Shown: positions 1 to 4,984 of the stretch, one piece after another | Position numbering within the stretch: the stretch's first letter is position 1 | How the letters are laid out: each line of letters starts with the position of its first letter | From: Deltaproteobacteria bacterium | Lineage (GTDB): Bacteria; Myxococcota_A; UBA9042; DTJE01 | DNA: 6,304 nt | Assembly: GCA_013151875.1 (NCBI GenBank) | Contig: JAADHL010000105.1 | Location: forward strand, 1 to 6,304 | Direction of reading: 5' to 3' | The notes under the pieces: model-generated | Seen by the model: only the letters and a program-made list of their open reading frames with translations | Database searches by the model: none | What the model was told of the DNA's origin: nothing | Made by a program: the position numbers and the translations under genes

Positions 1-210
1 CACCTTTACGTTGTCCAGTTTGAACCGGCCCTTTTGGGCCTTGCCCTTGACCGCGGGCGCGTTACTTCCGGAAGACACGACTCCGACGTTTACCGACTCC
101 AGTTTCAGCCGGTCCAAACCCCGTTTTTCAGGGGCCGAGAACCGCCCGGCCAGAAAAAATGCGCCGGCCACCACGAAATAGCCTGCGATGATCATTGCGG
201 AAGGTTTCAA
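1..210 (-). CDS. N-terminal part of a membrane-anchored protein of unknown function (cut by left edge)
   Basis: The minus strand is open from about 210 to the window edge, giving 70 residues with no stop. The first ATG in frame is at 195-193. I prefer the TTG at 210-208 because a GAGG lies 5 bases before it, while the ATG has no Shine-Dalgarno. With that start the protein begins MKPSAMIIAGYF. Residues about 6-22 are one hydrophobic segment rich in Ala, Val and Phe, followed by Arg, which fits a signal anchor with the rest outside the cytoplasm. The visible part after the anchor is Lys-, Val- and Gly-rich and ends in RFKLDNVKV. I do not recognise the family. The gene is divergent from the thioredoxin gene, with a gap of about 145 bases. 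An upstream in-frame stop at 240-238 limits how far the start can move. Confidence 0.6.
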   Translation of the reverse strand, partial: MKPSAMIIAGYFVVAGAFFLAGRFSAPEKRGLDRLKLESVNVGVVSSGSNAPAVKGKAQKGRFKLDNVKV

Positions 211-237
211 ATCGACCTCGATTAACAGACACCAGTC

Positions 238-267
238 TCAATATCACGGGGAAACGAGAACGATCAA
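238..267 (-). promoter_or_regulatory. Candidate promoter for the left-edge minus-strand gene
   Basis: On the minus strand, TTGATC (267-262) and TATTGA (243-238) are separated by 18 bases. A TG lies one base upstream of the second hexamer, as in an extended -10. A transcript would start near 231, about 20 bases before the TTG start and just ahead of its GAGG. Both hexamers match the sigma-70 consensus only partly (4/6 and 3/6), so this rests mainly on position. Confidence 0.2.
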
Positions 268-355
268 GGCGGTTTTCGGCTCCCGCCCGGGATTTTAGGG
301 CGTTGTCAGCCGCGACCCGCCCCAACTGCCGTATCAATTGCTGTATCATCGGCCC

Positions 356-871
356 GTGAACTGGCGGGGAATAGTCTGGTCGTCGATTGTCATTATCCTG
401 GCCTTCTATACCATTCGTTTCGTACAGCAGGGCTGTGGGGCGCCGTCAGTGCACGTCGGTCAACAGGCGCCCGAGTTCGAGGGCCGACGCCTTTCCGGCG
501 CCCCGGTTTCAAGGGCGTCCTTGAAGGACGGCCCATACGCGATCATTTTTTTCGCCACCTGGTGCGGTACGTGCAGGTCCGAGCTTCCCGTGATCCAGCG
601 CGTGACCTCTCAGCGCAGGGACATCCAGGTCATCGTAACCAGCGACGAGACACCTGCCGAGGTATCCAGGTACATGAAAAAGCAGGGGCTCGATATCGAC
701 GCCGTGGCAAACGGCCACGGCATATTCGCGGCCTTCGGGGTGCGCGTGCTTCCAACGGTGATCGTTGTCGACGCCGATGGGAGGATTGCCTTTGCCGAGC
801 CGGGAGGGGGGGCTGTTTCCAACGGTCTGAGCATGTTGATTGATCTGAATGGAAAACAGTCATCCAAATGA
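356..871 (+). CDS. Membrane-anchored TlpA/ScsD-like thioredoxin-fold protein
   Basis: Probable periplasmic thiol-disulfide oxidoreductase, 171 residues from the GTG at 356. Residues about 5-23 form one membrane segment (IVWSSIVIILAFYTIRFV), placing the rest outside the cytoplasm. The redox centre is WCGTC (Cys70, Cys73), preceded by the strand AIIFFAT. The loop VLPT carries the cis-Pro (Pro133) that faces the CxxC in thioredoxin folds, followed by VIVVDADG. This order matches the TlpA/redoxin family. The short N-terminal anchor and the WCGxCR motif resemble ScsD (copper-sensitivity suppressor) proteins, but no scsA/B/C neighbour is visible, so the substrate is unknown. Start choice is uncertain. 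TTG 338 adds six residues, and neither start has a Shine-Dalgarno. A TATCAT at 344-349 would put transcription start near 356, so a leaderless message is possible. An extra Cys27 follows the membrane segment. Confidence 0.85.
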   Translation: MNWRGIVWSSIVIILAFYTIRFVQQGCGAPSVHVGQQAPEFEGRRLSGAPVSRASLKDGPYAIIFFATWCGTCRSELPVIQRVTSQRRDIQVIVTSDETPAEVSRYMKKQGLDIDAVANGHGIFAAFGVRVLPTVIVVDADGRIAFAEPGGGAVSNGLSMLIDLNGKQSSK

Positions 872-900
872 ACAGTCAACCAAATAAAGGGTAGGAGGCC

Positions 901-986
901 GGCCATCCGAACAAGGGTTGATGGGGTGTTTGAGGGGTCAAAAAGGAGGAAACATGTCGTCCGGATGGCCAGCCGTTGACCCCATC
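901..986 (+). promoter_or_regulatory. Interlocking inverted repeats around a strong Shine-Dalgarno, possible structured leader
   Basis: Perfect 9-base arms at 901-909 and 962-970 (GGCCATCCG / CGGATGGCC) flank a second perfect 8-base pair at 934-941 and 976-983 (GGGGTCAA / TTGACCCC). The arms interlock (first, second, first, second), the order of an H-type pseudoknot in RNA. A third arm, GATGGGGT at 920-927, could compete for 979-986. The AAGGAGG at 943-949 and the ATG at 954 sit between the 5' and 3' arms. The region lies between the thioredoxin stop and kinase 1. No poly-T follows, so it does not look like a simple terminator. Folding and function are inferred, and protein-binding DNA repeats are an alternative. 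Confidence 0.35.
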
Positions 987-992
987 CTCTAG
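954..992 (+). CDS. Possible 12-codon leader peptide MSSGWPAVDPIL
   Basis: An AAGGAGG lies at 943-949, four bases before the ATG at 954, the best ribosome binding site in the window. The frame it opens stops after 12 codons at the TAG 990-992. The codons overlap the 3' arms of both inverted repeats, so a translating ribosome would open those stems. That arrangement is typical of leader-peptide control of a downstream gene, here kinase 1, which starts 58 bases later. The peptide has no run of a single amino acid that would name a signal. It may instead be the remains of a longer gene or a chance ORF, and I know of no homologue. Confidence 0.3.
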   Translation: MSSGWPAVDPIL

Positions 993-1049
993 GATAATGC
1001 TTGAATGGCCCGTATTATTTCCACATGCGTCGATTAATCTCTTGATTAC

Positions 1050-2537
1050 ATGGTGCATATGAGGGGCGCGCCGGCCGAGATGGTCCTGGGACGTTACCGG
1101 ATCGAACACCCGATCGGGAGGGGAGGGTTCGGTCGGATCTACCTCGCGACGCAGACAAGCCTGAACCGGAAGGTCGCAATCAAGGCCTCATCCGAGGAAA
1201 ACCGCGATGATGCGGCCATGCGCGAGAGGTTTAGGAGGGAGGCGCTGCTGGTCGCGTCCATCAACCATCCGCACGTGGTCACGTACCACGAATTCGGGGT
1301 CGACGCGGACGGGGACCTGGTGCTCGTGATGGAATACCTGAAGGGCCTTAGCCTGTTCGAGTTATTGAAAAGACGCCACGCCGTTTCCCTGGAGGAAACC
1401 GTCGGATACATCACCCAGGCATGTGAAGGCCTGGGCGCCGCCAACGAGGCGGGAATCGTGCACCGAGACGTAAAACCCTCAAACCTGTTCGTGGTGGACC
1501 CCGGTACCCGCCGTGAGCGTCTGAAGGTCATTGATTTCGGGATCTTGCGGGCGGACCCAAAGCTGCAACCCGGGTTGCGCGACCTGACGCGCACGGATCA
1601 CGTAATCGGAACCCCAGCCTATCTGGCGCCTGAAATGTTGCTGGGCGGCGCAATCGACGGTCGGGCCGACCAGTACGCCCTGGCCCTGGTGGCAGTTGAG
1701 CTGTTCACCGGACGCAGGGTGTTTGGGGGCGGATCAGGCAGTGAAGGGATCATGGCCAGAATGGATGGTACGGCGCCTGACATCAGGGGCATCGCCCCCG
1801 GGATGCCCGCTGGGGTTCGCCGAGTCCTCGGAAGGGCACTGGCGCGTGATCCGGATGAAAGATTTCCGGACATGCATGCCTTTGCGAATGCTCTCAATGC
1901 CGAGGTCCACAGCGAACCAACGACTTCCACGGTGGTAGACGTCCCCGAGGTCGTCAGGCCCCGCAAAAAGCATCCGTCGTTTGTCGCGGCGGCTGTAACC
2001 GTGATGGCGGCGGGCGCCTTCATTGCGTGGATGGCTGTGTCGTATTTCGACGGTAGTGCGACCGGCGGTTCCACCTCGGTGACGCGGCCTCAAATCCTTT
2101 TCAGAACCGACACCCATCCGATCGTACCGACGCACAGGCGCGGCGTTGATGATACCAGCGTCTTGGTTTCCAGCGCATCGAACACGCGGAAAGCGGTTGT
2201 TCGCCATGGACGCGCCTCAAGGACGGCCACGCCAAAGGCCATTCACGCGTCAGGCCATGCCGTAATGACCCTGAACGCACGCCCCTGGGCGGAAGTGTTT
2301 TTGGACGGCAGGAACCTGGGGCGAACCCCGATAATTGGCTTGGATACAACTGCGGGACGTCATGTGGTGGTTTTCAGACACCCCGAGCTTGGAGAGCGGA
2401 CATATCGCAGGGACCTGGAGGACGGCCAGGTATTCAATCTGACCGCGAATCTTTCCGCCGGGGGCCCCCGGGACGCCCGCCGCGGTTCGCGAAAACAGCC
2501 TCACACGACCCGATTACAACCAACAGGACGGCAATAG
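1050..2537 (+). CDS. Hanks-type Ser/Thr protein kinase with one TM segment and C-terminal PEGA domain
   Basis: Transmembrane receptor-like Ser/Thr kinase, 495 residues from ATG 1050. All catalytic elements are present: Gly loop GRGGFG (23-28), VAIK lysine Lys45, helix C Glu64, catalytic loop HRDVKPSN (138-145), DFG (162-164) and APE (193-195), then a C-lobe ending near 285. It should therefore be active. One membrane span lies at about 310-332 after a basic stretch RPRKKH, followed by a Ser/Thr/Arg-rich linker. Residues 403-468 form a PEGA domain (ARPWAEVFLDG, LGRTP, AGRHVVVF), probably extracytoplasmic and of a type often linked to envelope binding. A basic tail of 27 residues follows. The start is unsure: ATG 1059 and ATG 1080 are in frame and none has a good Shine-Dalgarno; 1080 lies 13 bases after a GAGGGG and would begin MVLGRYRIE. 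The last 104 bases overlap a convergent gene. Substrates are unknown. Confidence 0.93.
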   Translation: MVHMRGAPAEMVLGRYRIEHPIGRGGFGRIYLATQTSLNRKVAIKASSEENRDDAAMRERFRREALLVASINHPHVVTYHEFGVDADGDLVLVMEYLKGLSLFELLKRRHAVSLEETVGYITQACEGLGAANEAGIVHRDVKPSNLFVVDPGTRRERLKVIDFGILRADPKLQPGLRDLTRTDHVIGTPAYLAPEMLLGGAIDGRADQYALALVAVELFTGRRVFGGGSGSEGIMARMDGTAPDIRGIAPGMPAGVRRVLGRALARDPDERFPDMHAFANALNAEVHSEPTTSTVVDVPEVVRPRKKHPSFVAAAVTVMAAGAFIAWMAVSYFDGSATGGSTSVTRPQILFRTDTHPIVPTHRRGVDDTSVLVSSASNTRKAVVRHGRASRTATPKAIHASGHAVMTLNARPWAEVFLDGRNLGRTPIIGLDTTAGRHVVVFRHPELGERTYRRDLEDGQVFNLTANLSAGGPRDARRGSRKQPHTTRLQPTGRQ

Positions 2538-2730
2538 CCCAGAAAAAGCATGCGGCCACGAACTCCCTGCCGTGGGGTCCGTGATAGAAACCCAGGCCCA
2601 GCAGAACCGTCACCAGACCGGCCACGGCGATGACGATGCCGGATCGCCTGTAATCGGCCGGAGTGGGTTCGGCCTGAATCAAGGCGCGGTTTACTTCGAG
2701 TTCTTCGGTCTCTGGTTTCTGGGTTTCCAT
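2434..2730 (-). CDS. Small two-TM membrane protein of unknown function
   Basis: 98 residues starting METQKPETEELEV. The first 30 residues are acidic and soluble. Two hydrophobic segments follow, at about 31-48 (GIVIAVAGLVTVLLGLGF) and 57-80 (FVAACFFWAIAVLLVVIGSC), joined by a short GPHG loop. A basic Gly/Arg/Pro-rich tail ends the protein. An Arg pair precedes the first segment and the tail is basic, so both ends are probably cytoplasmic with a hairpin in the inner membrane. The ATG has GAGGA eight bases upstream. It lies 18 bases after the stop of the 177-residue gene on the same strand, so the two are probably one operon. The final 104 bases lie over the 3' end of kinase 1 on the opposite strand. 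I do not recognise a family. The clear two-segment pattern makes a real gene more likely than an antisense shadow. Confidence 0.7.
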   Translation of the reverse strand: METQKPETEELEVNRALIQAEPTPADYRRSGIVIAVAGLVTVLLGLGFYHGPHGREFVAACFFWAIAVLLVVIGSCEAVFANRGGRPGGPRRKDSRSD

Positions 2731-2748
2731 CCCCTAAATCCTCATGTT

Positions 2749-3282
2749 TCATTCTTCCGAATCGCCGCGAACCAGTTCCAGGACATCGCGTTCCGATGGT
2801 TTGTTCCCGGCCCCAGGGTAAAGGTCGAACGAGCGTGGGACGCGGGCGTCTTCTTCGACATTCTGTACCATATCGAGGGTCCTGCGCAAGACATCCTGAA
2901 TGTACTTTTCGATCCTTTCGACTCGGGATGACCAGTCGTCGGCAGCCGTTACCGCCACAGGCGCCGGTTCCCGGCCAATCAGGGTCTTGAATTGCATGCG
3001 TGAAGATGGTTCTTTGTTCGATGTTTTTTTGCCGTGCATGGACGCTACGAGGATGTCGTCGATGGCGCGAATGAGTCTGCGCAGATCTGGGGTTTCGGTC
3101 TCATCTTCGGCTGAAACCTTGAGCCATGCCTCCATGAGCAGTGCGCGGGCATCGGGGCGGGCTGGGCGTGAGACACGGCCCTCATCGATTGCTTCCGCGA
3201 GGTCCCTGGCGACGTCGGCCAGCAGCCTTGCGTTCTCGTTTCGCCCTTCCATTGCTGTAGTGTAGTATATCCACGGTTTCAT
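2749..3282 (-). CDS. Hypothetical soluble protein, 177 aa
   Basis: The protein has no hydrophobic segment or signal peptide and looks cytoplasmic and mostly helical. An N-terminal half rich in Ala, Arg, Asp and Glu (residues about 15-85) is followed by a polar linker (GKKTSNKEPSSR). The C-terminal half has an amphipathic stretch, WSSRVERIEKYIQDVLRRTL, that could form a coiled coil or docking helix. I recognise no family or catalytic motif. ATG 3282 is preceded only by a weak AGG. ATG 3252, ten codons on, begins MEGRNENARLLADV and is an equally sensible start. With start 3282 only 18 bases separate it from the divergent yjbQ start. It appears cotranscribed with the downstream two-TM gene and might be its cytoplasmic partner, but this rests on adjacency alone. 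Confidence 0.7.
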   Translation of the reverse strand: MKPWIYYTTAMEGRNENARLLADVARDLAEAIDEGRVSRPARPDARALLMEAWLKVSAEDETETPDLRRLIRAIDDILVASMHGKKTSNKEPSSRMQFKTLIGREPAPVAVTAADDWSSRVERIEKYIQDVLRRTLDMVQNVEEDARVPRSFDLYPGAGNKPSERDVLELVRGDSEE

Positions 3283-3300
3283 GGAGGCCTAAAGGAATTG

Positions 3301-3702
3301 ATGCGTACATTCAAGGTGGAGACAGAGGCCCAGGTCCAGGCGATCGACATTACCGGCAAGGTGGATTCGGAGGTGGCCGCTGCCGGTGTCGGGGACGGCG
3401 CGATACTGGTGTACTGTCCGCATACGACGGCCGGCATATACGTCAACGAGGGTCATGATCCGGATGTGGCCACCGATGTCATGGGCGCTCTGGAAAAACT
3501 GGTTCCCAGAAACGGCCCCTACAGGCATGCAGAGGGAAACTCCGCCGCGCATATCAGGTCCATCCTGACGGGAAACGGCTGCCTGTTGCCTGTCTTGGGA
3601 GGGCGTACGGTAATAGGCACATGGCAGCGAATTTTCTTTGCCGAGTTCGACGGCCCCAGAACGCGCACCGTGCAGGTCCACTTCCTGGGTGGAGGCAGGT
3701 GA
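3301..3702 (+). CDS. yjbQ: YjbQ (UPF0047) family protein, secondary thiamine-phosphate synthase type
   Basis: 133 residues, the usual size for this compact single-domain family. The signature blocks are all visible: HTTAGIYVNE (41-50) followed by DPDV (53-56), HAEGNSAAHI (76-85), and GTWQRIFFAEFDGPR (106-120). His41, His76 and His84 lie in these conserved blocks and are likely ligand or active-site residues. Members of the family have been reported with weak thiamine-phosphate synthase activity, but the physiological role is unsettled. The ATG at 3301 has AAGGA four bases upstream; a TTG directly before it (3298) is less likely. The stop is one base from the next ATG, so it is translationally linked to the double-CxxC gene. 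No thiamine genes are nearby. Confidence 0.92.
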   Translation: MRTFKVETEAQVQAIDITGKVDSEVAAAGVGDGAILVYCPHTTAGIYVNEGHDPDVATDVMGALEKLVPRNGPYRHAEGNSAAHIRSILTGNGCLLPVLGGRTVIGTWQRIFFAEFDGPRTRTVQVHFLGGGR

Positions 3703-3703
3703 C

Positions 3704-4018
3704 ATGAGCGGTCAGACCCGCTTTGCGCTGGGTGACGAGATAGATATCTATTGTCGCTGGTGCAGGCTGAACATGAACGGCGTGGTCAGCGCCCTGGACG
3801 AAAAAGGTGATGTCGCCAAGGTGCAGTGCCGCACATGCCGTAATTTTCTGCCTTTCAAACCGCCAAAGGACATGGCGGCCGAAAAACGCAGGTTGCTGGA
3901 TAAGGCCCTGAAAATGAGGGAGGGACAGGAGGGGAGGGGGGACTTCCGCCGGCAACGGCCCAAGCAAGCCGTCGCAATCCCTGTCCGCGGAGGCAGTGGC
4001 CCGCAAGATGTGGGATGA
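3704..4018 (+). CDS. Double-CxxC (zinc-ribbon-like) protein, N-terminal part of a frameshifted gene
   Basis: ATG 3704 follows the yjbQ stop by one base, with GGAGG eight bases upstream. The 104-residue frame begins MSGQTRFALGDEIDIY and has CRWC (17-20) and CRTC (42-45) about 21 residues apart, with a beta-like stretch between them. This is the layout of a small zinc ribbon. A Lys/Arg/Glu-rich helix follows (about 57-73). After about residue 77, at a G-rich tract, the frame reads an Arg/Pro/Gly-rich tail that looks out of frame. The +1 frame instead continues smoothly into the next entry. Joined, the two would make a protein of about 169 residues: zinc ribbon, helix, flexible linker, and a C-terminal basic beta domain. 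My recollection is that delta-proteobacterial genomes hold hypothetical proteins of this layout. The function is unknown. Confidence 0.75.
   Translation: MSGQTRFALGDEIDIYCRWCRLNMNGVVSALDEKGDVAKVQCRTCRNFLPFKPPKDMAAEKRRLLDKALKMREGQEGRGDFRRQRPKQAVAIPVRGGSGPQDVG
3931..3941 (+). other. Suspected frameshift site in a G-rich tract
   Basis: GGGG, A, then six G. Removing one G here joins the 3704 frame to the frame ending at 4214. Codons of the downstream frame from 3942 to 4022 end in G or C in 22 of 27 cases, against 16 of 25 in the frame that stops at 4018. This supports a frame change at or near this run. Upstream stops in the downstream frame (3915-3917) place the shift after that point. Confidence 0.6.
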
Positions 4019-4214
4019 GGCGACCACGGGAGCCAACCCTCTGAGATCAAAGATATATCGCCCGGAATTGGCCCTGAAGCTGAAAGACCTGATCACCCTG
4101 CCGAAAAAGGGGCTGGGCGTGGTCAGCGAGGTCCACGACGACTACGTCATGGTCCTGTTCCGTGACGGGATCCAGCGTCTTGTACACAATCTTCCGCCTG
4201 AACAAGACCAGTGA
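3996..4214 (+). CDS. C-terminal part of the frameshifted double-CxxC protein (small beta domain)
   Basis: This frame is open from 3918 and ends at TGA 4212-4214. Read from 3942 it gives a Ser/Pro/Ala linker, a helix around AEAVARKMWDEA, and then a compact segment: YRPELALKLKDLITLPKKG, LGVVSEV, YVMVLFRDG and LVHN. The alternation of short strands and Gly turns suggests a small SH3-like beta barrel, but this is inference. As a separate gene it would start at GTG 3996 (72 aa; GGAGG only two bases upstream) or ATG 4008 (68 aa), overlapping the previous stop. I think it is the displaced C-terminus of the double-CxxC gene, because codon usage stays gene-like well before those starts. Translational coupling of two small proteins is the alternative. 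Confidence 0.6.
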   Translation: MARKMWDEATTGANPLRSKIYRPELALKLKDLITLPKKGLGVVSEVHDDYVMVLFRDGIQRLVHNLPPEQDQ

Positions 4215-4255
4215 TCGCCGTCTGCCGCAAGATAAACGGAAATAGAGGAAAAACG

Positions 4256-4268
4256 GGGGTCAGACCCC
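4256..4268. repeat. Palindrome GGGGTCAGACCCC
   Basis: Six-base arms (GGGGTC / GACCCC) flank a single central A, in the 110-base gap before kinase 2. In RNA it could form four G-C pairs around UCAGA. No T-run follows, so it is not a convincing terminator. My recollection, unchecked, is that this 13-mer occurs widely as a REP-like dispersed element. An operator is the alternative. Confidence 0.4.
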
Positions 4269-4324
4269 AGAGGCGCTAGACATGCGTCCATGCCATGCGA
4301 TAGTCTGTCTTGCTGAGGAAAAGA

Positions 4325-4984
4325 ATGTCCCGAGTCTGTCCAGAGTGCGGCAAGGAGTTTCCGGATACCGTCAAGCGGTGTCCCGTAGACAACTCCCGAA
4401 CGCTGGTCGTGGATGCGGCCGATGACCTTATCGGCAAGACGATCGAGGACCGGTTCACTGTCAAGTCGCTGCTGGGCAAGGGCGGCATGGGCGCAGTGTA
4501 CCGCGCCTTCCAGCACTCCATGGACCGCGAGGTGGCGCTCAAGGTGATGCGCCGGGACCTTGCCTCCAACACGGAGGCAGTCAAGAGGTTCTTCCGCGAA
4601 GCCAAGGCCGCCAGCAAGCTGAACAACCCCCATACGATAACTGTATTCGACTTCGGCCAGACCGACGACGGCCTTCTGTATATCGTCATGGAACTTCTGC
4701 ACGGCCGGCCGCTGGCGCGCGTTCAGAAGGAAAACCCAGGCCCGATGGAACCGTCGCGCGCCCTGAACATTGTCAACCAGGTCCTGACCGCTTTGGCGGA
4801 CGCGCACGCAATCGGGATTCTGCACCGCGACCAAGCCCGACAATATTTTCCTGGTCGAGGGCGAGGCCACGAGGGACTTTGTAAAGGTCCTGGACTTCGG
4901 TATCGCAAAGATTCTGGGTTCCGAGGGGACCGCATTGACCGGGACAGGGATGATGTTCGGGACTCCGACGTACATGAGCCCTGA
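4325..4984 (+). CDS. Ser/Thr protein kinase 2, N-terminal part (frame broken at the catalytic loop)
   Basis: ATG 4325 has GAGG six bases upstream; TTG 4310 is in frame but weaker. Residues 5-22 carry CPEC, then CPVD, the N-terminal Cys motif (CPxCG, then CPxDG) common before the kinase domain in myxobacterial-type kinases; only three Cys are present. The kinase N-lobe has GKGGMG (51-56), VALK lysine Lys73, helix C Glu92 and hinge MELLHG. It reads well up to HRD (167-169; Asp codon 4829-4831). There the frame goes wrong: it reads QARQYFPG instead of KPDN and runs on about 50 unrelated residues to the TGA at 4984. The true gene continues in the +1 frame (next entry). Restored, it would be about 513 residues. 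If the shift is real, this fragment ends without the Asn of the catalytic loop or the DFG and is inactive. Confidence 0.85.
   Translation: MSRVCPECGKEFPDTVKRCPVDNSRTLVVDAADDLIGKTIEDRFTVKSLLGKGGMGAVYRAFQHSMDREVALKVMRRDLASNTEAVKRFFREAKAASKLNNPHTITVFDFGQTDDGLLYIVMELLHGRPLARVQKENPGPMEPSRALNIVNQVLTALADAHAIGILHRDQARQYFPGRGRGHEGLCKGPGLRYRKDSGFRGDRIDRDRDDVRDSDVHEP
4829..4835 (+). other. Frameshift within the HRDxKPxN catalytic loop of kinase 2
   Basis: The bases read GAC C AAG, followed by CCC GAC AAT. Family members have one codon, usually Leu or Val, between the Asp and the Lys; here a single C (4832) remains. Loss of two bases explains the shift and predicts an ancestral HRDLKPDN-like loop. A ribosomal +1 slip would drop the missing residue and so would not restore a normal loop. 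Confidence 0.8.

Noticed and set aside
869..895. Eight-codon frame overlapping the thioredoxin stop (ATGA)
   Set aside because: It has no ribosome binding site, is very short, and nothing suggests conservation.
976..998. TTGACC and GATAAT as a promoter for kinase 1
   Set aside because: Each hexamer matches the consensus at 5 of 6 bases, but only 11 bases separate them, too few for sigma-70.
1006..1024. Sigma-54-like TGGCCCG box before kinase 1
   Set aside because: The -24-like part fits, but the invariant GC of the -12 element is absent at the required distance (TT at 1019-1020).
2572..2931. A 119-residue plus-strand open frame, and 2900-3265 on the same strand
   Set aside because: Antisense to the two minus-strand genes. 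The minus-strand readings have a two-TM pattern, better starts and coherent composition, while these are Ser/Arg-rich shadow frames.
3707..3722. Hairpin AGCGG / CCGCT over the start of the double-CxxC gene
   Set aside because: Only a five-base stem in GC-rich coding sequence; chance is sufficient.
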